A stretch of DNA of 64,000 nucleotides from Bacillota bacterium (GTDB lineage Bacteria; Bacillota; Clostridia; Lachnospirales; Lachnospiraceae): assembly GCA_023416695.1 (NCBI GenBank), contig JAEZGY010000020.1, positions 3,110 to 67,109 on the forward strand, written 5' to 3'. The position numbers and the translations under genes are program-made. Below the pieces are notes generated by a model that was not told the origin of the DNA, ran no database searches, and was given only the letters and a program-made list of their open reading frames with translations. Shown here piece by piece: positions 33,393-42,199 of this stretch (positions are counted from its first letter, which is position 1; each line of letters opens with the position of its first letter).

Positions 33393-36065
33393 ATGAAAGT
33401 TTACGGACTAAATGATGCCCAAGTTCAGGAATCTAAGAGTAAGTTTGGTGATAATTCGATTTCAGAACAAAAGGGTGAAAGTTTTTTTGAAAAACTTATT
33501 GGAAACTTCAAGGATCCGATGATTATTATCTTATGTGTTGCATTGCTTATTAATGTAGTATTTGTAATTATTGGGGAATCCCATTGGTATGAAGCAGTAG
33601 GTATCGGTGTGGCAGTATTGTTAGCTACATTCGTATCTACTTTTTCAGAATATCGTAATGAGAATGCTTTTCAGAAGCTTCAGGAGGAGGCTTCTCGAAT
33701 TTTCTGCAAGGTATATCGTAATGGTGAGATTGTTCAGATTCCAATTAATGATATTGTAGTAGATGACTGTATTCTTTTACAGTCAGGTGATAAGATTCCA
33801 GCGGATGGCGTGATTATTGATGGAATACTTAAGGTGGATCAATCGGTATTAAACGGAGAGAGCAAGGAAGCTTCTAAGGAAGCTATTCCAAAGGATTACT
33901 TTGATACAGATAAGACAATTGATTTCTTAAATCCCCACAAAGTGTTTAGAGGCTCTGTAGTATGCTCTAACAATGCGGTTATGCGAGTTACTACCGTAGG
34001 TGATAAGTCGGTATATGGGGAGATTGCAAAGGAGTTGCAAGTGGAAGAGGAACGAGATACTCCTCTTAAAGTAAAGCTTAAGAAGTTAGCTCATGGAATT
34101 AGTAAGTTCGGTTATATTGGTGGTATTGCTATTGCAGTCGCTTTTATGATACAAAATATGCTTTATAATGGAGATACTATTTCCTTTGCTCATGTCAGTA
34201 CTTATTTTAGTGACTGGGGAACGGTATTAAATGATTTTGTTCAAGCAATTATGTTAGCTGTTATTATTATTGTAATGGCAGTGCCAGAAGGGCTTCCACT
34301 GATGATTGCTTTAGTATCCGCTCTAAATATGGGTAAGATGTTAAGAGATAACGTTTTAGTTCGTAAGATTGCGGGTATTGAAACTGCTGGTAGTTTGAAT
34401 ATTCTCTTTAGTGATAAAACAGGTACCATTACAAAAGGACAGTTAGAAGCTGTAACCTTTATAGATGGACAAGTAAATGAATACCATAATTACAATGATG
34501 TGGTGGATGAATTAGGGAAAGTGTTATCTTTTAGTATTCATTTCAATACAGATGCAATTATTTCTGGTGAAGAAGGAAACCTTAAAGTAATAGGTGGTAA
34601 TGCTACAGAACGTGCAATTTTAAATTATGTTGCTAATTCAAGGCATAATGAGGATGTACAGGTAGCTACTGTAAGCAATATTCCATTTAACAGTCACAAT
34701 AAATATTCTGCAACCACGATTACTGGTGATAGGGATATTACCCTAATTAAGGGAGCGCCAGAGAAAATACTTGAGAAGTGTAAGACTTTTTATGATCAAC
34801 AAGGAAATAAGGCTATATTTGCTGATAAAGCAAAGTTAGAAGCAAAGATCAATGAGTTAGCTGGTCGTGCCATTCGTGTATTAGCAATAGCTACCGCTGA
34901 ACAAGTAATTGAGGGAGAATCTCTACCTGAGGGAGAATGGACTCTAGTTGGTATTATTGGTATACGTGATGAAGTAAGACAGGAATCCATTACTGCAATT
35001 GCAGAAGTACAGCATGCTGGAGTGCAGGTTGTAATGATTACCGGAGATCGTCAGGATACAGCAGTTGCCATTGCGAAGGAAGCTGGCATTGTTCAAAAGG
35101 AAACAGATTTAGTTTTAACATCAAATGATCTTGCTCAGATGTCAGATGATGATATTAAAGCAAAACTACAAGATATTCGCGTGGTAGCTCGTGCTCTTCC
35201 AAGTGACAAGAGTCGCTTAGTGAGACTAGCCCAAGAGATGAACCTAGTTGTTGGTATGACAGGTGATGGTGTAAATGACTCCCCGGCCTTAAAGAAAGCT
35301 GATGTTGGGTTTGCTATGGGTGGAGGAACTGAGGTTGCTAAAGAAGCCAGTGATATTGTAATTCTGGATGATAACTTTAGCTCCATTGATAAAGCGATTC
35401 GTTACGGTAGAACAATATTTAACAACATTAGAAAGTTTATTGTATTCCAGTTAACAATTAATGTTAGTGCTGTTATGATTTCCTTTGTAGCGCCTTTGAT
35501 TGGCATGAAGAGTCCACTTACCATTATTCAAATCTTATGGATTAACTTGATTATGGATACCTTGGCTGCCCTCGCCTTCGGTGGAGAGCCAGCATTACAA
35601 AGATATATGAGTGAAAAGCCTAAGAAAAGAGAAGAAAGTATTGTTAGTCCATCTATGTGGAGTAGTATCCTTACAGGAAGCTTATGGACCTTTGCCTTAA
35701 GCATGGTATTCTTAAAGCTACCAATTATATCTGATATTTTCCGTGAGGGAGATGCTACAAACCCAACCAAATATTTATTAACTGGATTTTTTACCTTTTA
35801 TGTTCTAGTTGCAGCATTTAATGCGTTTAATGCTAGAACAACAGAGATGAATGTCTTCGAACACATTAGAGAGAATCATGGTTTCTGGAAGGTGATAGGT
35901 CTTATCATTATTACTCAAGTGATTTTGACTTATGTAGGTGGTAGTGTACTCAACTGTTATGGTTTAGTATTTAAGGAGTGGGTAGTGGTAATTCTTATGG
36001 CATTTACCATTATTCCAGTAGATTTAATTAGGAAAGCACTGTTTCGTAAAAAAACAGAAATGTAG
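33393..36065 (+). CDS. P-type calcium-transporting ATPase (PMCA type)
   Basis: An 890-residue P2-type ATPase. It has an N-terminal cation ATPase domain and an actuator domain with DQSVLNGESKE. PEGLPLMIALVSALNM in membrane helix 4 is the calcium site, followed by FSDKTGTITKGQ with the phosphorylated Asp, MITGDRQDTAVAIA, and TGDGVNDSPALKKADVGFAM in the hinge. It probably exports Ca2+ at the expense of ATP. About ten membrane helices are visible. It has a strong AAAAAGGAG site and its own promoter and terminator. The substrate could include Mn2+. Confidence 0.93.
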   Translation: MKVYGLNDAQVQESKSKFGDNSISEQKGESFFEKLIGNFKDPMIIILCVALLINVVFVIIGESHWYEAVGIGVAVLLATFVSTFSEYRNENAFQKLQEEASRIFCKVYRNGEIVQIPINDIVVDDCILLQSGDKIPADGVIIDGILKVDQSVLNGESKEASKEAIPKDYFDTDKTIDFLNPHKVFRGSVVCSNNAVMRVTTVGDKSVYGEIAKELQVEEERDTPLKVKLKKLAHGISKFGYIGGIAIAVAFMIQNMLYNGDTISFAHVSTYFSDWGTVLNDFVQAIMLAVIIIVMAVPEGLPLMIALVSALNMGKMLRDNVLVRKIAGIETAGSLNILFSDKTGTITKGQLEAVTFIDGQVNEYHNYNDVVDELGKVLSFSIHFNTDAIISGEEGNLKVIGGNATERAILNYVANSRHNEDVQVATVSNIPFNSHNKYSATTITGDRDITLIKGAPEKILEKCKTFYDQQGNKAIFADKAKLEAKINELAGRAIRVLAIATAEQVIEGESLPEGEWTLVGIIGIRDEVRQESITAIAEVQHAGVQVVMITGDRQDTAVAIAKEAGIVQKETDLVLTSNDLAQMSDDDIKAKLQDIRVVARALPSDKSRLVRLAQEMNLVVGMTGDGVNDSPALKKADVGFAMGGGTEVAKEASDIVILDDNFSSIDKAIRYGRTIFNNIRKFIVFQLTINVSAVMISFVAPLIGMKSPLTIIQILWINLIMDTLAALAFGGEPALQRYMSEKPKKREESIVSPSMWSSILTGSLWTFALSMVFLKLPIISDIFREGDATNPTKYLLTGFFTFYVLVAAFNAFNARTTEMNVFEHIRENHGFWKVIGLIIITQVILTYVGGSVLNCYGLVFKEWVVVILMAFTIIPVDLIRKALFRKKTEM

Positions 36066-36087
36066 AATTAATATGTAATTAGATAGG

Positions 36088-36126
36088 AAAAGGATTGTCA
36101 TATTCGTATGTGACAATCCTTTTTTT
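36088..36126 (+). terminator. Terminator after the calcium ATPase gene
   Basis: A 13-bp stem (36088-36100 with 36111-36123), a 10-nt loop, and a T run running into the 3' arm. Confidence 0.88.
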
Positions 36127-36243
36127 GTATTTATGAAGATATCACTGTTTTATTACAAACAAAAAAGACTTTTTTTGTTCGAATTGTAAAAATAAACCAG
36201 TCATGATAAGGTAAGGATACGTTACAGGAGGGGAGGTATCCTT

Positions 36244-37497
36244 ATGCTTTTATATATTGGGAATCAAGAAGAATACTATTGTTTACAGGAGCTGTCGGAT
36301 AAGTTACAACAACCAATTTGTCTTATTTCAGCGCCAGATAATCCAATGGAGATTTTAAGCTGTGCAAAGATAAAGTATTCCCACTATATTGTCAATATTG
36401 GTAGTTATACGAATAAGCATAGAGAACTGATCCATGCACTTAAGAACTTTGTAGGAACAATAGAGGGAACTTTAATACTTTTGGCGATTGATATGACAAC
36501 AGAATCCCCTATTATCTGCGAGCTAATGTATGCAGGGTTTACAAATATTATTTTTGGTATTTCAGAGGCTGCGAATTCTTTTAGTCCCATTAGTCCTATT
36601 ACAAAGGGGAATGTGGACACACCACCTTTTAGTGCTAAAACTAGTACTACTGAACACATTGTACATCATGTACCACCTATGAACTTAATGGGAACAGAAC
36701 CGATACATATGGCTACTTGTCCTACAGAACCCATGGACGAGAGCTACATAGGGTTTCATGGAGGAGACAGGAATAAGAAGTCCTCCGAAATGTCAGGGGG
36801 CATAAGACATAGTAAGGTAGGCTTTTGGTCTAAGTTGACTTTCGTGTTTGGAGGAGGTTTCCTTGTTACCTTGTTGGTGTTAGTGGTTATGTATCAATCT
36901 CAGAATAAAAATCAAAGAGAAGTACTATCAGCAGCAGAGGGATTTGCGCTAATGACGAATAGTCAAAGCCTGCCAAAGTCATCCGTCTACCCACATTCAT
37001 CTATTGCACCTCATGAGGAAGAAGAGTTAAGTACACCACAACAGATCATATCTGAACCTAACGTTACACAATCTCCTGTTACAGGAGTTCCAACGGTGAA
37101 AAACGCTACTTTAAAGCCTATTTTGTCTGAGGAAGAAGGTTTAGTAGATATTACAGAAAATAGTAGTGAGGTTTCTGGTAAGGAGGTTAAGGGCATCGAT
37201 ACAGAGGTCACTCCTACACTCGATGATGTAAAGAAGGAACAGTCATCTCCTGTTATTCGTTCTATTCAGTTACCATCTTCTATTCGTATGGTAACAGGAG
37301 GGAGTATTACTCTGGAACCAGAATATATCCCCACTACAGTAAAGGCTCCTTTACTTATTTGGCAAAGTAGTGATAGTAAGGTAGCTGTGGTAGAGGATGG
37401 AATAGTAACTGCCATAAAACCTGGATGCACCAGTATTACAGTAGAGGATAAAAGTGGACACAAAGCAAAGTGTCAGATAACCATTGCGGATCAATAA
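36244..37497 (+). CDS. Membrane protein: cytosolic alpha/beta domain, one helix, extracellular Big_2 domain
   Basis: A 417-residue protein that I do not recognise as a named family. The N-terminal 110 residues alternate strands and helices (LLYIG, ICLIS, HYIVNIG, TLILLAID, NIIFGI), as in receiver-like or Rossmann-like folds, but the acidic pocket and Lys of a true receiver are not apparent. A polar linker (111-190), a membrane helix (about 197-217), a Ser/Pro/Glu-rich extracellular stalk (220-335) and one bacterial Ig-like group 2 domain (about 338-415, with IWQSSDSKVAVVEDGIVTA and GCTSITVED) follow. The next gene, a secreted protein with similar Ig domains, starts 26 bp later. The pair probably works together at the surface. 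Confidence 0.75.
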   Translation: MLLYIGNQEEYYCLQELSDKLQQPICLISAPDNPMEILSCAKIKYSHYIVNIGSYTNKHRELIHALKNFVGTIEGTLILLAIDMTTESPIICELMYAGFTNIIFGISEAANSFSPISPITKGNVDTPPFSAKTSTTEHIVHHVPPMNLMGTEPIHMATCPTEPMDESYIGFHGGDRNKKSSEMSGGIRHSKVGFWSKLTFVFGGGFLVTLLVLVVMYQSQNKNQREVLSAAEGFALMTNSQSLPKSSVYPHSSIAPHEEEELSTPQQIISEPNVTQSPVTGVPTVKNATLKPILSEEEGLVDITENSSEVSGKEVKGIDTEVTPTLDDVKKEQSSPVIRSIQLPSSIRMVTGGSITLEPEYIPTTVKAPLLIWQSSDSKVAVVEDGIVTAIKPGCTSITVEDKSGHKAKCQITIADQ

Positions 37498-37523
37498 GTA
37501 AAAATAAACATAATGGAGGGGTT

Positions 37524-40130
37524 ATGGAGAGGAAATTATTTAAGTTGGTAATTCTTGTGGCGCTTGTTATTCTACTGACTGGAGAATATATCCCATGTCA
37601 AGCAGCAAGTAGTGTTACAGTAAATACCTTTAGTGAATTACGTACGTATTTAAAAGATGAGAAGGATTATAGTATTACAATAGGGAGTAATATAGAGATA
37701 ACAGGAATGTTAACGGTGGAGGGGAATAAAACTATTTACGGAAATGGGAAATGTCTTTTTAGAGGAACTGACTATTTCAGTGGATATGTTTTTCTTGTGC
37801 AGGAACAGGCATCCTTAGATATAAAGTCTAATTTGTTTTTGTCGGGTAATTCAGATAATATTAAGAATCCTGCTAGACCATTATTTTGGGTGAAACCCAA
37901 TGCTACTTTAAAATTAGGAGAAAAGGTCAATTTATATAAAAACTATTCGGACTGTGCTGGTGGAGCTATACACTGTGAGGGTACGCTGTATATACAAGGG
38001 GCAAATATTTATGATTGCTGTTGTAACACTAGTGGTGGAGCTATACAGCTACAAGATGGAGCTATATGTTACATGAGTTCAGGGAGAATCTATAATAACT
38101 CTGTTTCTGAGTGTGGTGGGGGAATTAAGCAATTTAAAGGAAGCACTTTTATTATATCTGGTGGTTCCATAGATAATAATACTGCTCTATGTGATGGAAT
38201 GGGCATTCACGCTTCTGGAAGCCTTACACTAAAAGGAGCGGCGCAGATTAATAAGAATAATGATATCTACATAGCACCAGATTCCTATATTGCAACAGGA
38301 GATTGGAGTACACCATCTGTAGTTGCCCTCACTACAAATCTTGAGATTGGTAAGACAATAATATCTAACGGTAGACCATATAAAAAATATTTTATATGGT
38401 CTGACAGACAGAATAAGGCCGCCGAAAGACCAATCTGTTCGGTAGGAGAAAACCTTTTAGTAGGTGCCTATTATACGATAAATTATCATATGGATTCGAC
38501 TAACCAACAGCTTTATAAGACCCAGAGTAAATTATATGGAACATCAATTAATCTTTTTAAGGATTACCCAGAAGTCACTGGATATAGTTTTGAGGGATGG
38601 TTTACGAGCCCTTCTGGTGGGAGTAATGTAACTGGAGCAGTTTATGAGACGAATGCTAATTTGAATCTTTATTCTCGATATGCTCCTAATAACTATGAGG
38701 TTTTACTTCAGTCTCAAAATCAAGAGATAACTAGAATGAGTGTACAATTTGATAGTAGGTATGGTCAATTGCTTACTCCTACTAGAGAAGGATATACTTT
38801 TACTGGTTGGTATTTGGACGAGGCTTTAACACAGTTGGTTTCTGATGATACAATTGTTCAAACAGCTAGTTCTCATGTCTTATATGCAGGATGGCAAGCC
38901 ATCTCTTGTAAGGTGAAGTTTGATGCGACTGGGGGAGAAGTTAGTATCGATAGTAAACAGGTTGCTTACGAAGGGTGTTATGGAGAATTGCCTAAGGCAT
39001 ATCGAGAAGGGTATGAGTTCCTTGGATGGTATACTGATTCTTTAGAGGGGTTACTCTGCGATTCTCAAAGTAAGGTTATGAAGTATACGGAGCATATCTT
39101 GTATGCAAGATGGAAAGCCCATGTATATTGTGTTACATGGGACCCGATGCAAGGCAAAACCAGTTTTTTGCAGTCCAGCGTAACCTATGGTAATACTTAC
39201 AATACATTACCGGTTGTTACAAAGTCAGGATATTATTTAGAGGGGTGGTACACTGCGCCTGAGGGTGGAAGTAAGTGTGATAGAAATACTATTGTCACAA
39301 TAGCATATAACCATATATTATATGCTAGATGGCTTCCAGAGGTAGTCCCTATAACTTCTGATAAGAATAGTAATCAAAGTACGCAAATAGTGCCACCAGT
39401 TGTATTAAATAAGATTTCTATTACAGGTATTCCATGCTTTTATAAGGAGAATCAAAGTATAAATACCACGAAAGCAAAAATGGTGCTAGAGTATTCAAAT
39501 AAAACAAAGAAAACTATTACGAAAGGTTGGAGTATAGATTCATATAAAAAGATATCTGGACAGAGGAAGGTAGTATTCCGTTATCAAGGGAAAAGCTGTA
39601 CGCTAAGTTGTAACTGGTTAAGTAGTAAGAGCATAAACAAGATAAAACCAACGAAAAGTGTATATACGGGCTACATTGGTAATAAAGTAATTATTAATTT
39701 TCCAGGTGAATATAAGGGAAAACTTAACCTTACTTATAAAACTAGTAACTCAAAGATTGTGAAGGTGTCTAAAACAGGAACTATGACTTTGGTTAAACCT
39801 GGTACAGCATATATTACGATAGGTATTAGTATTGGTAATATTAAAAAGACAGTTAAGGTAAAAGTGGTAGTAAAGAAGCCAAGTTTAGTGACAAGCTATA
39901 CCTATGGGGAAAAGTGGAATCAGCTGCAGTTTAAAGCTGTTTTAAGTGGATCAAGTACAAAGCCAACATATACTACTTCCAATTCTAAAATTGCTAAGAT
40001 AGACTTAAAAACTGGTAAACTAACAGCACTTAATTCTGGAAAAGTTACCGTAATAATAAAAGTAGGTACTTTTCTAAAAAAATATAGTTTGAAAGTGAAT
40101 AAGACCAATCGATATCTAATAATTCAATGA
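37524..40130 (+). CDS. Secreted surface protein: beta-helix, four InlB-type B repeats, three Ig-like domains
   Basis: An 868-residue protein. Signal peptide (1-28, cleavage near CQA-A). A right-handed beta-helix-like region (about 31-260) has GGAI/GGGI turns. Four Listeria-Bacteroides (Flg_new) repeats follow at about 316-386, 391-457, 462-530 and 534-603, each with a GY.F.GW core and a final LYA.W. The last part is an Ig-like module (about 627-698) and two Big_2-like modules (about 705-783 and 790-860). No LPXTG, SLH or choline-binding repeat is present, so attachment may be non-covalent or through its partner upstream. The ATG at 37524 lies just after GGAGGG. An earlier in-frame start would overlap the previous gene. 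Predicted adhesin or matrix protein. Confidence 0.85.
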   Translation: MERKLFKLVILVALVILLTGEYIPCQAASSVTVNTFSELRTYLKDEKDYSITIGSNIEITGMLTVEGNKTIYGNGKCLFRGTDYFSGYVFLVQEQASLDIKSNLFLSGNSDNIKNPARPLFWVKPNATLKLGEKVNLYKNYSDCAGGAIHCEGTLYIQGANIYDCCCNTSGGAIQLQDGAICYMSSGRIYNNSVSECGGGIKQFKGSTFIISGGSIDNNTALCDGMGIHASGSLTLKGAAQINKNNDIYIAPDSYIATGDWSTPSVVALTTNLEIGKTIISNGRPYKKYFIWSDRQNKAAERPICSVGENLLVGAYYTINYHMDSTNQQLYKTQSKLYGTSINLFKDYPEVTGYSFEGWFTSPSGGSNVTGAVYETNANLNLYSRYAPNNYEVLLQSQNQEITRMSVQFDSRYGQLLTPTREGYTFTGWYLDEALTQLVSDDTIVQTASSHVLYAGWQAISCKVKFDATGGEVSIDSKQVAYEGCYGELPKAYREGYEFLGWYTDSLEGLLCDSQSKVMKYTEHILYARWKAHVYCVTWDPMQGKTSFLQSSVTYGNTYNTLPVVTKSGYYLEGWYTAPEGGSKCDRNTIVTIAYNHILYARWLPEVVPITSDKNSNQSTQIVPPVVLNKISITGIPCFYKENQSINTTKAKMVLEYSNKTKKTITKGWSIDSYKKISGQRKVVFRYQGKSCTLSCNWLSSKSINKIKPTKSVYTGYIGNKVIINFPGEYKGKLNLTYKTSNSKIVKVSKTGTMTLVKPGTAYITIGISIGNIKKTVKVKVVVKKPSLVTSYTYGEKWNQLQFKAVLSGSSTKPTYTTSNSKIAKIDLKTGKLTALNSGKVTVIIKVGTFLKKYSLKVNKTNRYLIIQ

Positions 40131-40202
40131 GAGTGAATAGTTTTTCCTGCCAACTTATATATTTCATAGAATTGCTTATACTAGCATAGAGGTGAAAGAT
40201 AT

Positions 40203-40343
40203 ATGTATTATGAAGAGAAGAAAGAACAGAAAAAAGAGCAGGAAGAGTTTAATTCTGTCACAACTAAGAGTAAAGTAGAGAATCAGAACCAAAGCCATAA
40301 TGTTCGAAAGGAAGCAACTGGGCCAATTAATCAGAAAAGATAA
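40203..40343 (+). CDS. Small charged hypothetical protein (46 residues)
   Basis: An open frame of 46 codons starts MYYEEKKEQKKEQEEF and ends TGPINQKR. It is hydrophilic, Lys/Glu/Gln-rich and probably unstructured or helical. GAGGTG lies 9 bp upstream and a strong terminator begins 20 bp after the stop, which supports a real short gene. No homologue is recognised. Confidence 0.45.
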   Translation: MYYEEKKEQKKEQEEFNSVTTKSKVENQNQSHNVRKEATGPINQKR

Positions 40344-40363
40344 TAAAAGGCTACTCCTCGTCA

Positions 40364-40410
40364 AACGCCCCAAATGTTAAATATCAGTATCTAACATTTG
40401 GGGCGTTCTT
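40364..40410 (+). terminator. Strong terminator after the small gene
   Basis: A perfect 16-bp GC-rich stem (40364-40379 with 40392-40407), a 12-nt loop and CTTTAT. Confidence 0.82.
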
Positions 40411-40547
40411 TATCGTGGGGTACCTTTCTTTGAGAACAGAATACAACAAAATATAATTTATGTCCTCAATATTTGACTATACAGAGAAGTACTGTTGTCA
40501 TATAATAGTGATATAGAATTATATTATGTGGATAAGGGGCGAGGACG

Positions 40548-41525
40548 ATGGATCCCAAGAAATTGGTAAATCTACTTTCAGGACACAGAACTTTTATTCA
40601 AACCCATAATTTTCCTGATCCAGATGCATTAGCATCTGCTCTAGGACTACAGTATTTTCTAAAGTACTATGGAATTGAAACTACCATATGCTATGATGGA
40701 AAGATTGATAAGCTTAGCACCAAACGTATGCTAAAGACTTTTCATATCAAAATCTTCTCTATACATCATATTATAGATATGAATGAAGAAGATTATATAG
40801 TAATGGTAGACTCCCAAAAGTATAATGCTAATTTAACCGATGCCATTGGCAAGGAGGTTGCTTGTATCGATCATCATCCAACATTTATAGGATGCGAATA
40901 TTCTTACTGTGATATAAGAAAAGCAGGTGCTTGTTCAAGTATTATAGCTAGTTATTTCTATCAGGAAAATGTACCATTAAGTTCTAAAGTAGCAGCAGCT
41001 CTATTATTTGGAATTAAAATGGATACTTTGGATATGTCCCGTGAAGTGACGGAGTTAGATATCGACATGTTTTCGTATTTGTATAAGAGGGCAGATAAAG
41101 AGAAGTATTTATGTATGTGGAAGAATAATATGGAATTTGCAGATTTGCAGGCATATGGCGCAGCTATTAAGTCGATAGAAATATACGATGGTGTCGGGTT
41201 TGCATATATTCCATTTAATTGTCCAGATGCGTTAATTGCCACTATTTCTGATTTTATATTGTTATTAAATGTTGTGGATATTTCTGTCGTTTATGCTTTA
41301 CGACAAGATGGTATAAAATTTAGTGTTAGAAGTGAAATAGCAGGTGTAAATGCAGGAACCTTGGTGGCCCGTGCTCTAGCGTCGCTTGGAAATGGTGGTG
41401 GCCATGCTAGTATGGCAGGGGGTTATATCAGTAAAGAGAAAGCCAAGGCCTTAGGTGATAATCTAGAATATCATATAAGAAAATTGTTTTTAGACACCTT
41501 AGATAAGAATATGCAAGAAAAATAG
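40548..41525 (+). CDS. DHH-family phosphoesterase (NrnA-like)
   Basis: A 325-residue protein with the DHH metal-site motifs: THNFPDPDALASALGL (H-x-D-P-D-A type), MVDSQ, and CIDHHPTF, followed by a DHHA1 domain with GNGGGHASMAGGYI. These bind Mn2+ and the phosphate. Family members degrade nanoRNA, pAp or cyclic dinucleotide breakdown products. There are no transmembrane helices or GGDEF domain, so it is not GdpP. Which substrate it uses cannot be told from sequence. The start has a GGGGCGAGG site. Confidence 0.88.
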   Translation: MDPKKLVNLLSGHRTFIQTHNFPDPDALASALGLQYFLKYYGIETTICYDGKIDKLSTKRMLKTFHIKIFSIHHIIDMNEEDYIVMVDSQKYNANLTDAIGKEVACIDHHPTFIGCEYSYCDIRKAGACSSIIASYFYQENVPLSSKVAAALLFGIKMDTLDMSREVTELDIDMFSYLYKRADKEKYLCMWKNNMEFADLQAYGAAIKSIEIYDGVGFAYIPFNCPDALIATISDFILLLNVVDISVVYALRQDGIKFSVRSEIAGVNAGTLVARALASLGNGGGHASMAGGYISKEKAKALGDNLEYHIRKLFLDTLDKNMQEK

Positions 41526-41794
41526 GGTAGAATTAATTTGGAAAAAAGTGGATAACTTTAGTACAGATATTCTAGAAGGAAGTAAAATAATGTAACTAAA
41601 TAAAGAAAAATATTAGATTGGTTAAGATATGTAAATTTCTTCCACATAAAAATGTGCATAGAGTGGATAACTTGTAAAAGTTTTCCAATATTATGGTGAA
41701 TGGAATAGATTGCACATTGTAAGATTAATTTTGTATGGAAAATTCGGATATTGTACATACTTATTGTGGAAAAACAATATAAAGGAGATATCTT
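41526..41794. promoter_or_regulatory. Intergenic region with two DnaA-box-like sites
   Basis: AGTGGATAACTT occurs twice in the same orientation, at 41547-41558 and 41662-41673, 115 bp apart. Its first nine bases are the complement of TTATCCACT, one mismatch from the DnaA box TTATCCACA. No other gene or clear promoter was found in this AT-rich 269-bp stretch. Confidence 0.45.
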
Positions 41795-42112
41795 ATGCCT
41801 AATCTAATTTGCAGTGTTGAAAATTGTTCTTATAACAAAGATCATCTATGCGCACTGAACAAAATCCATGTAGGTGGGTCTAATGCCGTGGAAAGTCATT
41901 CTACTAGTTGTCAGTCCTTTGTAGACCAAAGGGATTCCTTTAGTAGCTGCGAAAGCTGTGGGTGTGCTACAAAAAGTACAGATATTGAGTGTGATGCGCA
42001 AAAGTGTACGTATAATAAGGAGTGCCGATGTCATGCAGATGGTATCGATGTATGTGGGTGTGGATCCCATACGGCTAGGGGTACTGAGTGTGCAACCTTT
42101 AAACCTAGATAG
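41795..42112 (+). CDS. DUF1540 Cys-rich protein, two repeats
   Basis: A 105-residue protein with two Cys-rich DUF1540 units. The first is ICSVENCSYNKDHLCALNKIHVGG..CQSF, and the second is IECDAQKCTYNKECRCHADGIDVCG..CATF. A CESCGCAT linker separates them. The spacing of cysteines suggests metal binding. The family is common in spore-forming clostridia and uncharacterised. A good AAAGGAGA site precedes it, and the upstream DNA has two DnaA-box-like repeats. Confidence 0.87.
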   Translation: MPNLICSVENCSYNKDHLCALNKIHVGGSNAVESHSTSCQSFVDQRDSFSSCESCGCATKSTDIECDAQKCTYNKECRCHADGIDVCGCGSHTARGTECATFKPR

Positions 42113-42127
42113 TTTAAAAATAAAATA

Positions 42128-42186
42128 AAGGGAGAGTCAAGGAACTAATAACCGGTAGGTCTTAGGTTGTTCCTTCACTCTCCCTT
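42128..42186. terminator. Shared terminator of the DUF1540 and NADH oxidase genes
   Basis: An 18-bp stem with one mismatch (42128-42145 with 42169-42186) and a 23-nt loop, A-rich on one side and T-rich on the other. Confidence 0.7.
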
Positions 42187-42199
42187 GTTTATATTTCAA

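Noticed and set aside
36244..36580. Functional response regulator receiver
   Set aside because: No acidic pair, phosphoacceptor Asp or conserved Lys in the right order.
41526..41794. Replication origin suggested by DnaA-box-like repeats
   Set aside because: Only two imperfect boxes, and no dnaA, dnaN, rpmH or AT-rich 13-mers nearby. A regulatory site is a better explanation.
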